From: Paraburkholderia sp. BL25I1N1
GTDB lineage: Bacteria > Pseudomonadota > Gammaproteobacteria > Burkholderiales > Burkholderiaceae
Reading direction: 5' to 3'
NCBI RefSeq assembly: GCF_003002025.1
Contig: NZ_PVZB01000008.1
Coordinates: 124,001 to 188,000 of the forward strand
DNA length: 64,000 bases
A program made the translations under genes and the position numbers. Positions within the stretch are counted from its first letter, which is position 1, and every line of letters starts with the position of its first letter. Shown piece after piece: positions 35,671 through 43,461 of the stretch. The notes below the pieces were generated by a model. The model made no database searches. It was not told the DNA's origin and worked only from the letters and a program-made list of their open reading frames with translations.

Positions 35671-36990
35671 ATGACTGACACTTCCGTATCATCTCCACCT
35701 GTCGCCACGCAGCAGCCCGCGCTTGAGGGTTATCTGCGCCGCGATGGCCGCAAGGGCATCCGCAATGTGGTCGCGGTGGCGTATCTGGTCGAGTGCGCGC
35801 ATCACGTCGCGCGCGAGATCGTTACGCAGTTTCGCGAACCGCTCGACGCCTTCGACGATCCTTCCGCTGAACGCGGACCGCCTGTGCACCTGATAGGCTT
35901 TCCGGGCTGCTATCCGAACGGCTATGCGGAAAAGATGCTCGAGCGGCTCGCCACGCATCCCAACGTAGGCGCGGTGCTATTCGTGTCGCTGGGTTGCGAG
36001 AGCATGAACAAGCACTATCTGGTGGACGTGGTGCGCGCGAGCGGCCGTCCCGTCGAAGTGCTGACGATCCAGGAAAAGGGCGGCACGCGCAGCACGATTC
36101 AATACGGCGTCGACTGGATTCGCGGCGCGCGCCAGCAACTCGCCGCGCAGCGGAAAGTGCCGATGGCACTGAGCGAACTGGTGATCGGCACAATCTGCGG
36201 CGGCTCGGACGGCACCAGCGGCATCACGGCGAATCCGGCGGTGGGCCGCGCGTTCGATCATCTGATCGACGCGGGCGCGACCTGCATCTTCGAGGAAACC
36301 GGCGAGCTGGTGGGCTGCGAATTCCATATGAAGACGCGCGCGGCGCGTCCGGCGCTCGGCGACGAAATCGTCGCTTGCGTCGCGAAGGCGGCGCGCTATT
36401 ACTCGATTCTTGGCCACGGCAGTTTCGCGGTCGGCAACGCGGACGGCGGCCTCACCACGCAGGAAGAGAAATCGCTGGGCGCGTATGCGAAAAGCGGGGC
36501 GTCGCCGATTGTCGGCATCATCAAGCCGGGCGATATTCCGCCAACGGGCGGACTGTATCTGCTCGACGTGGTGCCGGACGGCGAGCCGCGCTTCGGTTTC
36601 CCCAACATCAGCGATAACGCGGAGATCGGTGAGCTGATCGCCTGCGGTGCGCATGTGATTTTGTTCACCACGGGGCGCGGTTCGGTGGTCGGCTCGGCGA
36701 TCTCGCCGGTGATCAAGGTCTGCGCGAATCCCGCGACGTATCGCAACCTCTCCGGCGACATGGATGTCGATGCAGGCCGCATTCTCGAAGGCCGTGGCAC
36801 GCTCGACGAAGTAGGCCGCGAAGTGTTCGAGCAGACAGTGGCGGTCTCGTGCGGTGCGGCTTCGAAGTCGGAGACGCTTGGTCATCAGGAATTCATTCTG
36901 ACGTACAAGACGTTCGAGCCGGTCGGACCGGCTTGCTTGCCGTCGAGCGCCGCAGCGCAGCATCGCGTGGTCGCGATCGAGCCGCACTGA
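35671..36990 (+). CDS. UxaA-type sugar-acid dehydratase, large subunit (predicted L-fuconate dehydratase)
   Basis: A 439-residue protein matching the C-terminal catalytic part of altronate/galactarate dehydratases. Landmarks are GYLRRDGRKGIRN, FPGCYPNGYAEKML, GCESMNKHYL, TICGGSDGTSGITANPAVG and CANPATYRNLSGDMDVDAGRI; the conserved cysteines fit the Fe-dependent mechanism of the family. It sits between fucose import and fucose oxidation genes. The pathway step otherwise missing here is dehydration of L-fuconate to 2-keto-3-deoxy-L-fuconate, normally done by an unrelated enolase-superfamily enzyme. Substrate assignment is inferred from context. Confidence 0.82.
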   Translation: MTDTSVSSPPVATQQPALEGYLRRDGRKGIRNVVAVAYLVECAHHVAREIVTQFREPLDAFDDPSAERGPPVHLIGFPGCYPNGYAEKMLERLATHPNVGAVLFVSLGCESMNKHYLVDVVRASGRPVEVLTIQEKGGTRSTIQYGVDWIRGARQQLAAQRKVPMALSELVIGTICGGSDGTSGITANPAVGRAFDHLIDAGATCIFEETGELVGCEFHMKTRAARPALGDEIVACVAKAARYYSILGHGSFAVGNADGGLTTQEEKSLGAYAKSGASPIVGIIKPGDIPPTGGLYLLDVVPDGEPRFGFPNISDNAEIGELIACGAHVILFTTGRGSVVGSAISPVIKVCANPATYRNLSGDMDVDAGRILEGRGTLDEVGREVFEQTVAVSCGAASKSETLGHQEFILTYKTFEPVGPACLPSSAAAQHRVVAIEPH

Positions 36991-37107
36991 GCGTCGCCGA
37001 GCCGCGCAGAGCGGCTCATTCGCGGTCATGGCTAGCGGCAGGCCGCACGCGCCGTGGGCAAACCTCGCCCATGCATGGTAAAACACGACAAACTGGAGAC
37101 GCGTTCA

Positions 37108-38148
37108 ATGACCGCAACGATCGGATCGAAGATCGGGCAACGGCGCCGCATCGGCCGCGGGCCGCTGCAGGTGACCGGTTTGGGACTCGGCACGGCGCCG
37201 CTCGGCGGCCTGTACCGCGATCTGTCCGACGAAGAAGCTCACGCCACCATCGCTGCGGCGTGGAACGCCGGCGTGCGCTATTTCGACACCGCGCCGCATT
37301 ACGGCAACACGAAGGCCGAGCATCGTCTGGGTGACGTGTTGCGGCGCTATCCGCGCGGCGAATATCTGCTGTCCACCAAAGTCGGCCGCCGTTTCGTGCC
37401 GCGCACCACGCCTTTCGACGACAAGGAAGGCTGGCAAAACCCGCTCCCATTCGAAGCAATCTACGACTACACCCACGACGGCATTCTGCGTTCGTTCGAA
37501 GATAGCCAGCAGCGCCTCGGCATTGTCGATATCGACATTCTGCTGGTGCACGATATCGGCCGTGTCACGCACGGCGACAACCATCCCCATTACTGGCGGC
37601 AACTGACAGAAGGCGGCGGTTTTCGCGCGCTGGACACGTTGCGCTCTTCTGGCGCGATCAAGGCCGTCGGACTCGGCGTCAACGAAGGCGCGGTGATACT
37701 CGATGCGATGGCCGAGTTCGATATCGATTGCGCGTTGCTCGCGGGCCGTTATACGCTCCTCGAACAGACCACGCTCGACGATCTGTTGCCCGCTTGTGAA
37801 AAACGCGGCGTCAGCATCCTGTTAGGCGGCGCATTCAACTCGGGCATTCTGGCGCGCGGTGTCGAAGGTGATCTGAAGTTCAATTACGGCGAGGCGCCGC
37901 CCGAAGTGATCGAGCGCGTCGCGCGGCTGGAGGCGGTGTGCCGTGCGCACGGCGTGCCGCTGGCAGCCGCCGCCTTACAGTTTCCGTATGCGCATCCGGC
38001 GGTCGCCACTGTGTTGACCGGCGCGCGCAGTGCCGATGAATTGCGCGAGAACGCCGCGTCGTTCGAGAAGCCGATCCCCGCGGCTTTATGGTCCGCGTTG
38101 CGTGATGAAGGCTTGCTCGACAGCCGCGCGCCCGCGCCGGAGGATTGA
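37108..38148 (+). CDS. Aldo/keto reductase, predicted L-fucose 1-dehydrogenase
   Basis: A 346-residue enzyme of the D-threo-aldose/L-fucose dehydrogenase group, oxidising L-fucose to its lactone with NAD(P). The N-terminus after the start reads GLGLGTAPLGGLYRDLSDEEA. Active-site landmarks are YFDTAPHYGNTKAE (Asp, Tyr), STKVGRRF (Lys) and LLVHDIGRVTHG (His). CTGGAGAC precedes the ATG at 37108. First oxidative step of the non-phosphorylative fucose pathway, located directly before the lactonase. Confidence 0.85.
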   Translation: MTATIGSKIGQRRRIGRGPLQVTGLGLGTAPLGGLYRDLSDEEAHATIAAAWNAGVRYFDTAPHYGNTKAEHRLGDVLRRYPRGEYLLSTKVGRRFVPRTTPFDDKEGWQNPLPFEAIYDYTHDGILRSFEDSQQRLGIVDIDILLVHDIGRVTHGDNHPHYWRQLTEGGGFRALDTLRSSGAIKAVGLGVNEGAVILDAMAEFDIDCALLAGRYTLLEQTTLDDLLPACEKRGVSILLGGAFNSGILARGVEGDLKFNYGEAPPEVIERVARLEAVCRAHGVPLAAAALQFPYAHPAVATVLTGARSADELRENAASFEKPIPAALWSALRDEGLLDSRAPAPED

Positions 38149-38155
38149 GTTGACG

Positions 38156-38986
38156 ATGCATATCGATGCCCACCAGCATTACTGGGATCCCGCTCGTGGC
38201 GATTACGAGTGGCTCACGCCGGAACTGAAAATCCTGTACCGGACATTTGGCCCGGAGGATCTCAAGCCATTGCGCGAACGCGCGGGCATCGAACGGACGG
38301 TGGTGGTGCAGGCGGCGCCGACCATCGACGAGACGCGTTATTTGCTGGACCTGGCGCGCCATGAGCCGTCGATTGCCGGCGTGGTCGGCTGGGTGCCGTT
38401 GTTGCTGCCCACCGCGCCGCAGGTGATCGAAGCGCTGGCGCATGAGCCGAAGTTCAAGGGCGTGCGGCCGATGCTGCAGGATCTGCCGGACGATACGTGG
38501 ATCGCCAACCCCGATCTCGCGCCGGCCATCGAAGCGCTGATCGCGCACGACCTCGCGTTCGACGCGCTCATTTACGCGCGCCACGTCGAGCCGTTCGAAA
38601 CCTTCGCCAAGCGGTTTCCGGCGCTGCGCATCGTCGTCGATCATGGGGCGAAGCCGCCGATCCGCTACGGACGCGCGGGCTACCAGAGCTGGGCCGACGC
38701 AATCACGCGGCTCGCGCAACTGCCGCACGTGCATTGCAAGCTGTCGGGCCTGGTCACCGAAGCATCGCCGGGCTGGACCGAGGAAACGCTGCACCCGTAT
38801 GCCGAGCATCTGCTGAAGTCATTCGGTCCGGCGCGTTTGATGTGGGGCAGCGACTGGCCAGTGCTCGATCTGAACGGCGACTATCTGCTCTGGCATTCGG
38901 TGGCGAACACCTTGCTCACGTCGTTGAGCGACGGCGAGCGCGAAGCGGTTTTCGGCGGCAATGCCGCCGCGTTTTATCGATTGTGA
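38156..38986 (+). CDS. Amidohydrolase (cog3618), predicted L-fucono-lactonase
   Basis: A 276-residue TIM-barrel hydrolase opening the fucono-lactone to L-fuconate. The N-terminal metal motif is HIDAHQHYWDP; later GVRPMLQDLPDD, VVDHGAKPPI and the terminal LMWGSDWPVLDL (catalytic Asp) are all typical of this lactonase group. Starts 7 bp after the dehydrogenase stop. An in-frame TTG at 38150 is 6 bases after GGAGG and may be the true start, adding two residues. Characterised Burkholderia relatives act on L-fucono-1,5-lactone. Confidence 0.88.
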   Translation: MHIDAHQHYWDPARGDYEWLTPELKILYRTFGPEDLKPLRERAGIERTVVVQAAPTIDETRYLLDLARHEPSIAGVVGWVPLLLPTAPQVIEALAHEPKFKGVRPMLQDLPDDTWIANPDLAPAIEALIAHDLAFDALIYARHVEPFETFAKRFPALRIVVDHGAKPPIRYGRAGYQSWADAITRLAQLPHVHCKLSGLVTEASPGWTEETLHPYAEHLLKSFGPARLMWGSDWPVLDLNGDYLLWHSVANTLLTSLSDGEREAVFGGNAAAFYRL

Positions 38987-39030
38987 TTTCTGGAAGAGAC
39001 AAGCAACAGCCCATTCAACTGGAGTCGTAG

Positions 39031-39774
39031 ATGACACAAAGACTGGCCGGCAAGACGGCCTTGATCACGGCGGCAGGACAAGGCATCGGACTCGCCACCG
39101 CCGAACTCTTCGCACGCGAAGGCGCGCGTGTGATCGCCACGGATATCCGCATCGACGGACTCGCGGGCAAGCCGGTCGAGGCGCGCGAGCTCGACGTGCG
39201 CGACGACGCGGCGATCAAGGCGCTGGCCGCCGAAGTCGGCGCGATCGACGTGCTGTTCAACTGCGCGGGCTTCGTGCATGCGGGCAATATTCTCGAATGC
39301 AGCGAAGAGGATTGGGACTTTGCCTTCGATTTGAACGCGAAGGCCATGTACCGCATGATCCGCGCGTTCCTGCCGGCCATGCTGGAGCACGGCGGCGGCT
39401 CGATCATCAATATGTCGTCGGCGGCGTCGAGCGTGAAGGGCGTACCTAACCGCTTCGCGTATAGCGCTTCCAAGGCTGCGGTGATCGGGCTGACCAAGTC
39501 TGTTGCTGCGGACTTCATCACGCGTGGTGTACGCTGTAACGCGATCTGCCCGGGCACGGTGGCTTCGCCGTCGCTCGAACAGCGGATCGTCGCGCAGGCT
39601 CAGGCGCAAGGCGCGACGCTGGACGCCGTGCAGGCGGCCTTTGTCGCGCGTCAGCCGATGGGCCGCATCGGCAAGCCGGAAGAGATCGCCGCGTTGGCGC
39701 TGTATCTCGGGTCCGACGAGTCGTCGTTTACTACGGGCCACGCGCATGTGATCGACGGCGGCTGGTCGAACTGA
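39031..39774 (+). CDS. Short-chain dehydrogenase, predicted 2-keto-3-deoxy-L-fuconate dehydrogenase
   Basis: A 247-residue classical SDR. The cofactor motif is TAAGQGIGLATAEL, the NAG-like motif is FNCAGFVHAG, catalytic Ser in INMSSAASS, Tyr/Lys in YSASKAAVIGL. The acidic residue after strand 2 (ATDIRIDG) favours NAD over NADP. Fits the step 2-keto-3-deoxy-L-fuconate to 2,4-diketo-3-deoxy-L-fuconate, and lies between the lactonase and the diketo-acid hydrolase. Confidence 0.87.
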   Translation: MTQRLAGKTALITAAGQGIGLATAELFAREGARVIATDIRIDGLAGKPVEARELDVRDDAAIKALAAEVGAIDVLFNCAGFVHAGNILECSEEDWDFAFDLNAKAMYRMIRAFLPAMLEHGGGSIINMSSAASSVKGVPNRFAYSASKAAVIGLTKSVAADFITRGVRCNAICPGTVASPSLEQRIVAQAQAQGATLDAVQAAFVARQPMGRIGKPEEIAALALYLGSDESSFTTGHAHVIDGGWSN

Positions 39775-39830
39775 CGCACGGCGACCCAAGCCGAACCACG
39801 AACCGAACACCACTGAAAGGAAGTGCCAGG

Positions 39831-40679
39831 ATGAAACTGCTTCGTTATGGGCCGAAAGGTCAGGAAAAGCCGGGCTTGCTCGACGCGCAAGGCAAGATTC
39901 GTGATCTGTCGAAAGTGGTCGCCGATATCGACGGCGCCGCGCTGACCGACGAAGGTCTCGCCAAACTGCGCGCGCTGGATCCGGCTTCGCTGCCGCTGGT
40001 CGAAGGCAATCCGCGCATGGGTCCGTGCGTCGGCAAGATCGGCAAGTTCATCTGCATCGGCTTGAATTACGCGGATCACGCGGCCGAATCGAATCTGCCG
40101 GTGCCCGCCGAACCGGTCATCTTCAACAAGTGGACCAGCGCGATCAGCGGCCCGAACGACGACGTTGAAATTCCGCGCGGCTCGAAGAAAACCGATTGGG
40201 AAGTCGAACTGGGCGTGGTGATCGGCAAGCCGGCGAAATATATCGACGAAGCCAACGCGCTGGATTACGTTGCCGGATACTGCGTGATCAACGACGTGTC
40301 GGAACGCGAATGGCAGATCGAAAAGGGCGGCACGTGGGACAAGGGTAAGGGCTTCGACACGTTCGGCCCGATCGGTCCGTGGGTCGTCACGCGTGACGAA
40401 GTCGCCGATCCGCAGAACCTGAGCCTGTGGCTCGAAGTGGATGGCCACCGCTATCAGAACGGCAGCACGAAGACGATGGTGTTCGGCGTCGCGAAACTGG
40501 TGTCGTACGTGTCGCAGTGCATGAGCCTGCAACCGGGCGACGTGATTTCAACCGGCACGCCGCCGGGTGTCGGCATGGGCGTGAAGCCGAATCCGGTGTT
40601 TCTCAAGCCGGGTCAGACGATTCGCCTGGGTATCGAAGGGCTGGGCGAGCAAACGCAGAAGACGTACGCGGCGGAGTGA
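39831..40679 (+). CDS. Fumarylacetoacetate-hydrolase family, predicted 2,4-diketo-3-deoxy-L-fuconate hydrolase
   Basis: A 282-residue FAH-fold enzyme splitting the diketo acid into pyruvate and L-lactate. Metal-binding carboxylates lie in WEVELGVVIGK (Glu-x-Glu) and nearby INDVSEREWQ. The substrate-side motif is CIGLNYADHAAESNLPVP, and GDVISTGTPPGVGMG is the family C-terminal signature. GAAAGGAAG precedes the ATG. Last gene of the fucose operon, followed by a terminator. Confidence 0.88.
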   Translation: MKLLRYGPKGQEKPGLLDAQGKIRDLSKVVADIDGAALTDEGLAKLRALDPASLPLVEGNPRMGPCVGKIGKFICIGLNYADHAAESNLPVPAEPVIFNKWTSAISGPNDDVEIPRGSKKTDWEVELGVVIGKPAKYIDEANALDYVAGYCVINDVSEREWQIEKGGTWDKGKGFDTFGPIGPWVVTRDEVADPQNLSLWLEVDGHRYQNGSTKTMVFGVAKLVSYVSQCMSLQPGDVISTGTPPGVGMGVKPNPVFLKPGQTIRLGIEGLGEQTQKTYAAE

Positions 40680-40713
40680 TTCGCGCCTGCGGGCTTCGCG
40701 GGGCATGAAGAAC

Positions 40714-40750
40714 AGCGGTTCCTGCACCAATAAGCAGGAGGCGCTTTTTT
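40714..40750 (+). terminator. Terminator after the fucose operon
   Basis: AGCG and CCTGC pair with GCAGG and CGCT around ACCAATAA, with a small internal GTT/AGG bulge. The stem is followed by TTTTT, 35 bp after the stop at 40679. Confidence 0.8.
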
Positions 40751-40841
40751 GTGTGCGCCGCTGCCGCTTACGCGCGTCTCTCTCTATTCGCAGTCGCGCG
40801 TGCGGCGCGGCCTAACCATCGCCGCACTCGTTTTCGGCAGG

Positions 40842-40985
40842 CTGCTCAATCGGCGTGTTTGGCCAGCAGTCTTGCGCGCGGCGCCGCCAAATGATCGCGA
40901 CGCGTGTATTTCACACGACTGCTCAATCGCCGTGTTCGGCGAGCAGTCTTGCGAGCAGCGCCACCAACTGATCGACGTGTGTATC
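40842..40985. repeat. Degenerate tandem duplication of the decarboxylase 3' end
   Basis: Copy A (40842-40910) and copy B (40919-40985) share CTGCTCAATCG, GCAGTCTTGCG, GCGCC-CCAA and TGATCG with scattered changes and small indels. Copy B contains the last codons and stop of the decarboxylase on the minus strand. Copy A lies just beyond the stop and is out of frame. It is either a remnant of a tandem gene duplication or a slipped local duplication. Confidence 0.75.
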
Positions 40986-42275
40986 CTCAGTGCGCCACGA
41001 CGACACGCTGATGCGAAACGCCGGCCGGCCTTGCCAGACAGTCTGACCGAACCACGTTTCGCCCGATGCCTGCGCCGCTTCGCGAATCGCGACCGTTTGC
41101 GCGTCGGTCTTCGCACGTACCAGCACCTGATTCAGCACCACGCGGTTCAGCACCACGAATCCGGCACCACGCAGACCTTCGGCGATCCGCGCAGCCTGCG
41201 CGCAATGCCGGTCCACCATCTCCTGCACGCCGCTGCGTCCGAGCGAACGCAGCGCCGCCCAGATCGGAATGCCACGCGCACGGCGCGAGAACTCCAGGTT
41301 CACGTTCTTCTGCGCGTCGTGCGCGCCGGTCAGGTAGACCGCGTCGCTGTTCATCGCCGATGAAAGTGCCTGCGCGTCGCGGCAGATCGCCATGGCGCCG
41401 TCGTAGGGCGTGTTGAGCCACTTGTGGCCGTCGGTGGTCCAACTGTCGGCGCCGTCGATGCCATCGGTCAGCGCCCGTTTCGACGATGCCCGCGCCCACA
41501 GACCGAACGCGCCATCCACATGAACCCACGCGCCGGCGGCTTTGGCGCGCGGAATCACTGCCGCGAACGGATCGAACTCTCCGGTGTTCACTTCGCCCGC
41601 TTGCACGCAGAAGATCGTCATGTCGTCGAGCGGCGGTAGCTGCGCGGGATCGATGCGACCGTGCTCATCGACTGGCGCGCTGATCACGCGCTTCATGCCG
41701 AAGCCGAGCACGCGCAACGCCTTCTTGACGGTGATGTGCGCCATTTCGGAGATCACGACGCGCACCGGCGGCGCGCCGTCCAGGCCATCGTTGTCGAAAT
41801 CCCAGCCCTTGCGCGCGAGCAGCGCGCGCCGTGCGGCCGCGATGCAAACGAGCGTGCATGCCGTGGCGCTGGTGCCGAAGCCGACCGCCGCTTCGCGCGG
41901 CAGATCCAGCGCGTCGAGCACCCAGCGCGCCGCGATTTTCTCCAACGTGGCCGCGACGGGCGAGTTGTCGAAAGTCGACGCGCATTGGTCCCACGCGCCC
42001 ATCAGACGCTCGGCCGCCGCCGCGGCCGGCAGCACCGCGCCGATCACGAAGCCGTAATAGCGCGGATCGTTCGACGCGACCGTGCCGGGCGAACCGCTTT
42101 CGTCGAGCAGACGCAGCACGTCGGCGGGCGCGTGGCCATGTTGCGGGAAGGCTTCGTCGAAGGCGGCGAGTTGCGCGAGCGCGGCTGCGTCCGGAAAGAC
42201 CCGGCGCTTGCCGATATCGGCGAGGTAAGCGTGCGCGCGCCGGTCGGCGTCGGCAATCAGAGCAAGTTCGTTCAT
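40923..42275 (-). CDS. PLP-dependent amino-acid decarboxylase (group II)
   Basis: A 450-residue aspartate-aminotransferase-fold decarboxylase of the aromatic-amino-acid/glutamate decarboxylase type. GFGTSATACTLVCIAAARRAL is the cofactor phosphate region, HVDGAFGLWARAS carries the Asp that pairs with the PLP ring nitrogen, and TTDGHKWLNTPYDGAM holds the Schiff-base lysine. The C-terminus includes FRISVSSWRTEDTHVDQL. Substrate cannot be assigned. It is preceded on the same strand by an ArsR-type regulator that shares an operator-like repeat. Confidence 0.88.
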   Translation of the reverse strand: MNELALIADADRRAHAYLADIGKRRVFPDAAALAQLAAFDEAFPQHGHAPADVLRLLDESGSPGTVASNDPRYYGFVIGAVLPAAAAAERLMGAWDQCASTFDNSPVAATLEKIAARWVLDALDLPREAAVGFGTSATACTLVCIAAARRALLARKGWDFDNDGLDGAPPVRVVISEMAHITVKKALRVLGFGMKRVISAPVDEHGRIDPAQLPPLDDMTIFCVQAGEVNTGEFDPFAAVIPRAKAAGAWVHVDGAFGLWARASSKRALTDGIDGADSWTTDGHKWLNTPYDGAMAICRDAQALSSAMNSDAVYLTGAHDAQKNVNLEFSRRARGIPIWAALRSLGRSGVQEMVDRHCAQAARIAEGLRGAGFVVLNRVVLNQVLVRAKTDAQTVAIREAAQASGETWFGQTVWQGRPAFRISVSSWRTEDTHVDQLVALLARLLAEHGD

Positions 42276-42290
42276 AGGGGTCCCTCAAGT

Positions 42291-42300
42291 ATCGATAACG
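42291..42300. promoter_or_regulatory. ATCGATAACG element before the decarboxylase
   Basis: The same 10-mer ATCGATAACG occurs, in the same orientation, at 42666-42675 before the ArsR-type gene. Candidate operator half or binding site of that regulator. Confidence 0.45.
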
Positions 42301-42333
42301 TGATGGCGCGGCAGCCTCAAGAAGGCCACGCGC

Positions 42334-42636
42334 CTAGAGATTGGCGAGATCGCGGCCGAGCTTCTGCAATTCGGCGTCGATGCGCTTGTAGTACGTGAAC
42401 TTGCCGATCCGCTGCGCACGCACGAGTCCCGCATCGGCGAGGATGCGCATGTGACGCGTGGTGGTGGCAGGCGCAATACCGAGCTTGTCGGTGATAAACG
42501 TGCAGCACACGCCGACCGTTTCGATATCGGCGTGGTCCTGATACGGGAAATGCCGCGTCGGCTCTTTCAGCCAGCGCATGACGGCGAGGCGGCTTGCATT
42601 GGCGAGCGCGTTGATGCGGGTAAGTTCGTCTGTCAT
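42334..42636 (-). CDS. ArsR-family transcriptional regulator
   Basis: A 100-residue winged-helix regulator: INALANASRLAVMRWL, then IAPATTTRHMRILADAGLVRAQRIGKFTYYKR (recognition helix and wing). A short insert HFPYQDHADIETVGVCCTFI holds two adjacent cysteines that could bind a metal or respond to thiols. The ATG at 42636 is preferred because it gives normal ArsR length; an ATG at 42663 would add nine residues. Probably controls itself and the decarboxylase. Confidence 0.85.
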   Translation of the reverse strand: MTDELTRINALANASRLAVMRWLKEPTRHFPYQDHADIETVGVCCTFITDKLGIAPATTTRHMRILADAGLVRAQRIGKFTYYKRIDAELQKLGRDLANL

Positions 42637-42665
42637 GAAGCGGTGCGTGTGGAACGGAGCCATCA

Positions 42666-42675
42666 ATCGATAACG
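42666..42675. promoter_or_regulatory. ATCGATAACG element before the ArsR-type gene
   Basis: Exact copy of the 10-mer at 42291-42300. Immediately upstream lies the palindrome TTAGCTAA (about 42685-42692), another possible regulator site. Confidence 0.45.
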
Positions 42676-42757
42676 TTTCGCATATTAGCTAAATGACAAC
42701 GCATGGACAAGCGCCCCGAAGGCGGCGCTAAAGATGGTTCATCCAGGTGCCGTGACG

Positions 42758-43192
42758 TCAGCCCGCGTGTTCGTGCTCGCCGTTTTCGCTGATCCGGTTG
42801 ACCGTGCCTTGTGCGACGGCAATCAGCTTTTCGCGGTTGCCTTCCATCACATACACGTTGCATTGGCAGGTCGCCTGATGCTGGCCCGCGTAGACGACCT
42901 TCGCGCGAGCGATCAGCGTGCCGTTGATGGCCGGCCGCAGGTAATTGATCTTGTATTCCCCGGTCACGACCTTCGGCCCGAGCAGCAGCGCGCCCGCGAA
43001 GGTCAGCGCGTTGTCGGCGAGATAGCTGATGACGCCGCCATGCACGAAGCCGTGCTGCTGCCGCAGTTCGTCGCGGATCGGCAGGCTCAGCGTGAGTTCG
43101 CTGGTGCTTGTCTGCATCAACTCGGCGCCTAACAGCATGCTGAACGGCTGGGCATGCAGTGCGCCGCGCGCCCGGTCGAGGAGGTCGGTCAT
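42758..43192 (-). CDS. PaaI-type hotdog thioesterase
   Basis: A 144-residue hotdog-fold protein of the 4HBT/PaaI group. The motif QQHGFVHGGVISYLADNALTFAGAL carries the catalytic HGG-x-(6-7)-D arrangement, and VVTGEYKINYLRPA is the conserved central strand. AAGGAA lies 6 bases before the ATG at 43192. It hydrolyses acyl- or aryl-CoA thioesters. It stands alone, so the substrate is unknown. Confidence 0.88.
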   Translation of the reverse strand: MTDLLDRARGALHAQPFSMLLGAELMQTSTSELTLSLPIRDELRQQHGFVHGGVISYLADNALTFAGALLLGPKVVTGEYKINYLRPAINGTLIARAKVVYAGQHQATCQCNVYVMEGNREKLIAVAQGTVNRISENGEHEHAG

Positions 43193-43391
43193 TGTGATTC
43201 CTTCGGGCGTGGCCCGCGGTGGCAATCTGCACTGGCCTGCGTCGTGCAGTCCCTACCCACTCTAGGAAGCGCGCATGCACCGCGTCAAGGTGAATCGGCA
43301 ATTCGTGCGGCGCATTGTTGCGCGAATTGATTGCAATGCTGACGTTGGCCGATGAAAAGGGGGCGTAAGGCGATCTTTGATGGAATTGGCC

Positions 43392-43418
43392 TCAAGCGCG
43401 GCGCGCTTATGCCGTTAA
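43392..43418 (+). promoter_or_regulatory. Candidate sigma-28 (FliA) promoter for the chemoreceptor at 43462
   Basis: TCAAGCGC, 11 bp, then GCCGTTAA. The -10 half matches GCCGATAA in 7 of 8 positions and the spacing is canonical. Located 44 bp before the start codon. Confidence 0.6.
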
Positions 43419-43461
43419 CCCTGACGTAGCTCCCGTCATTCTTTGTCTTCAGGTATTCACG

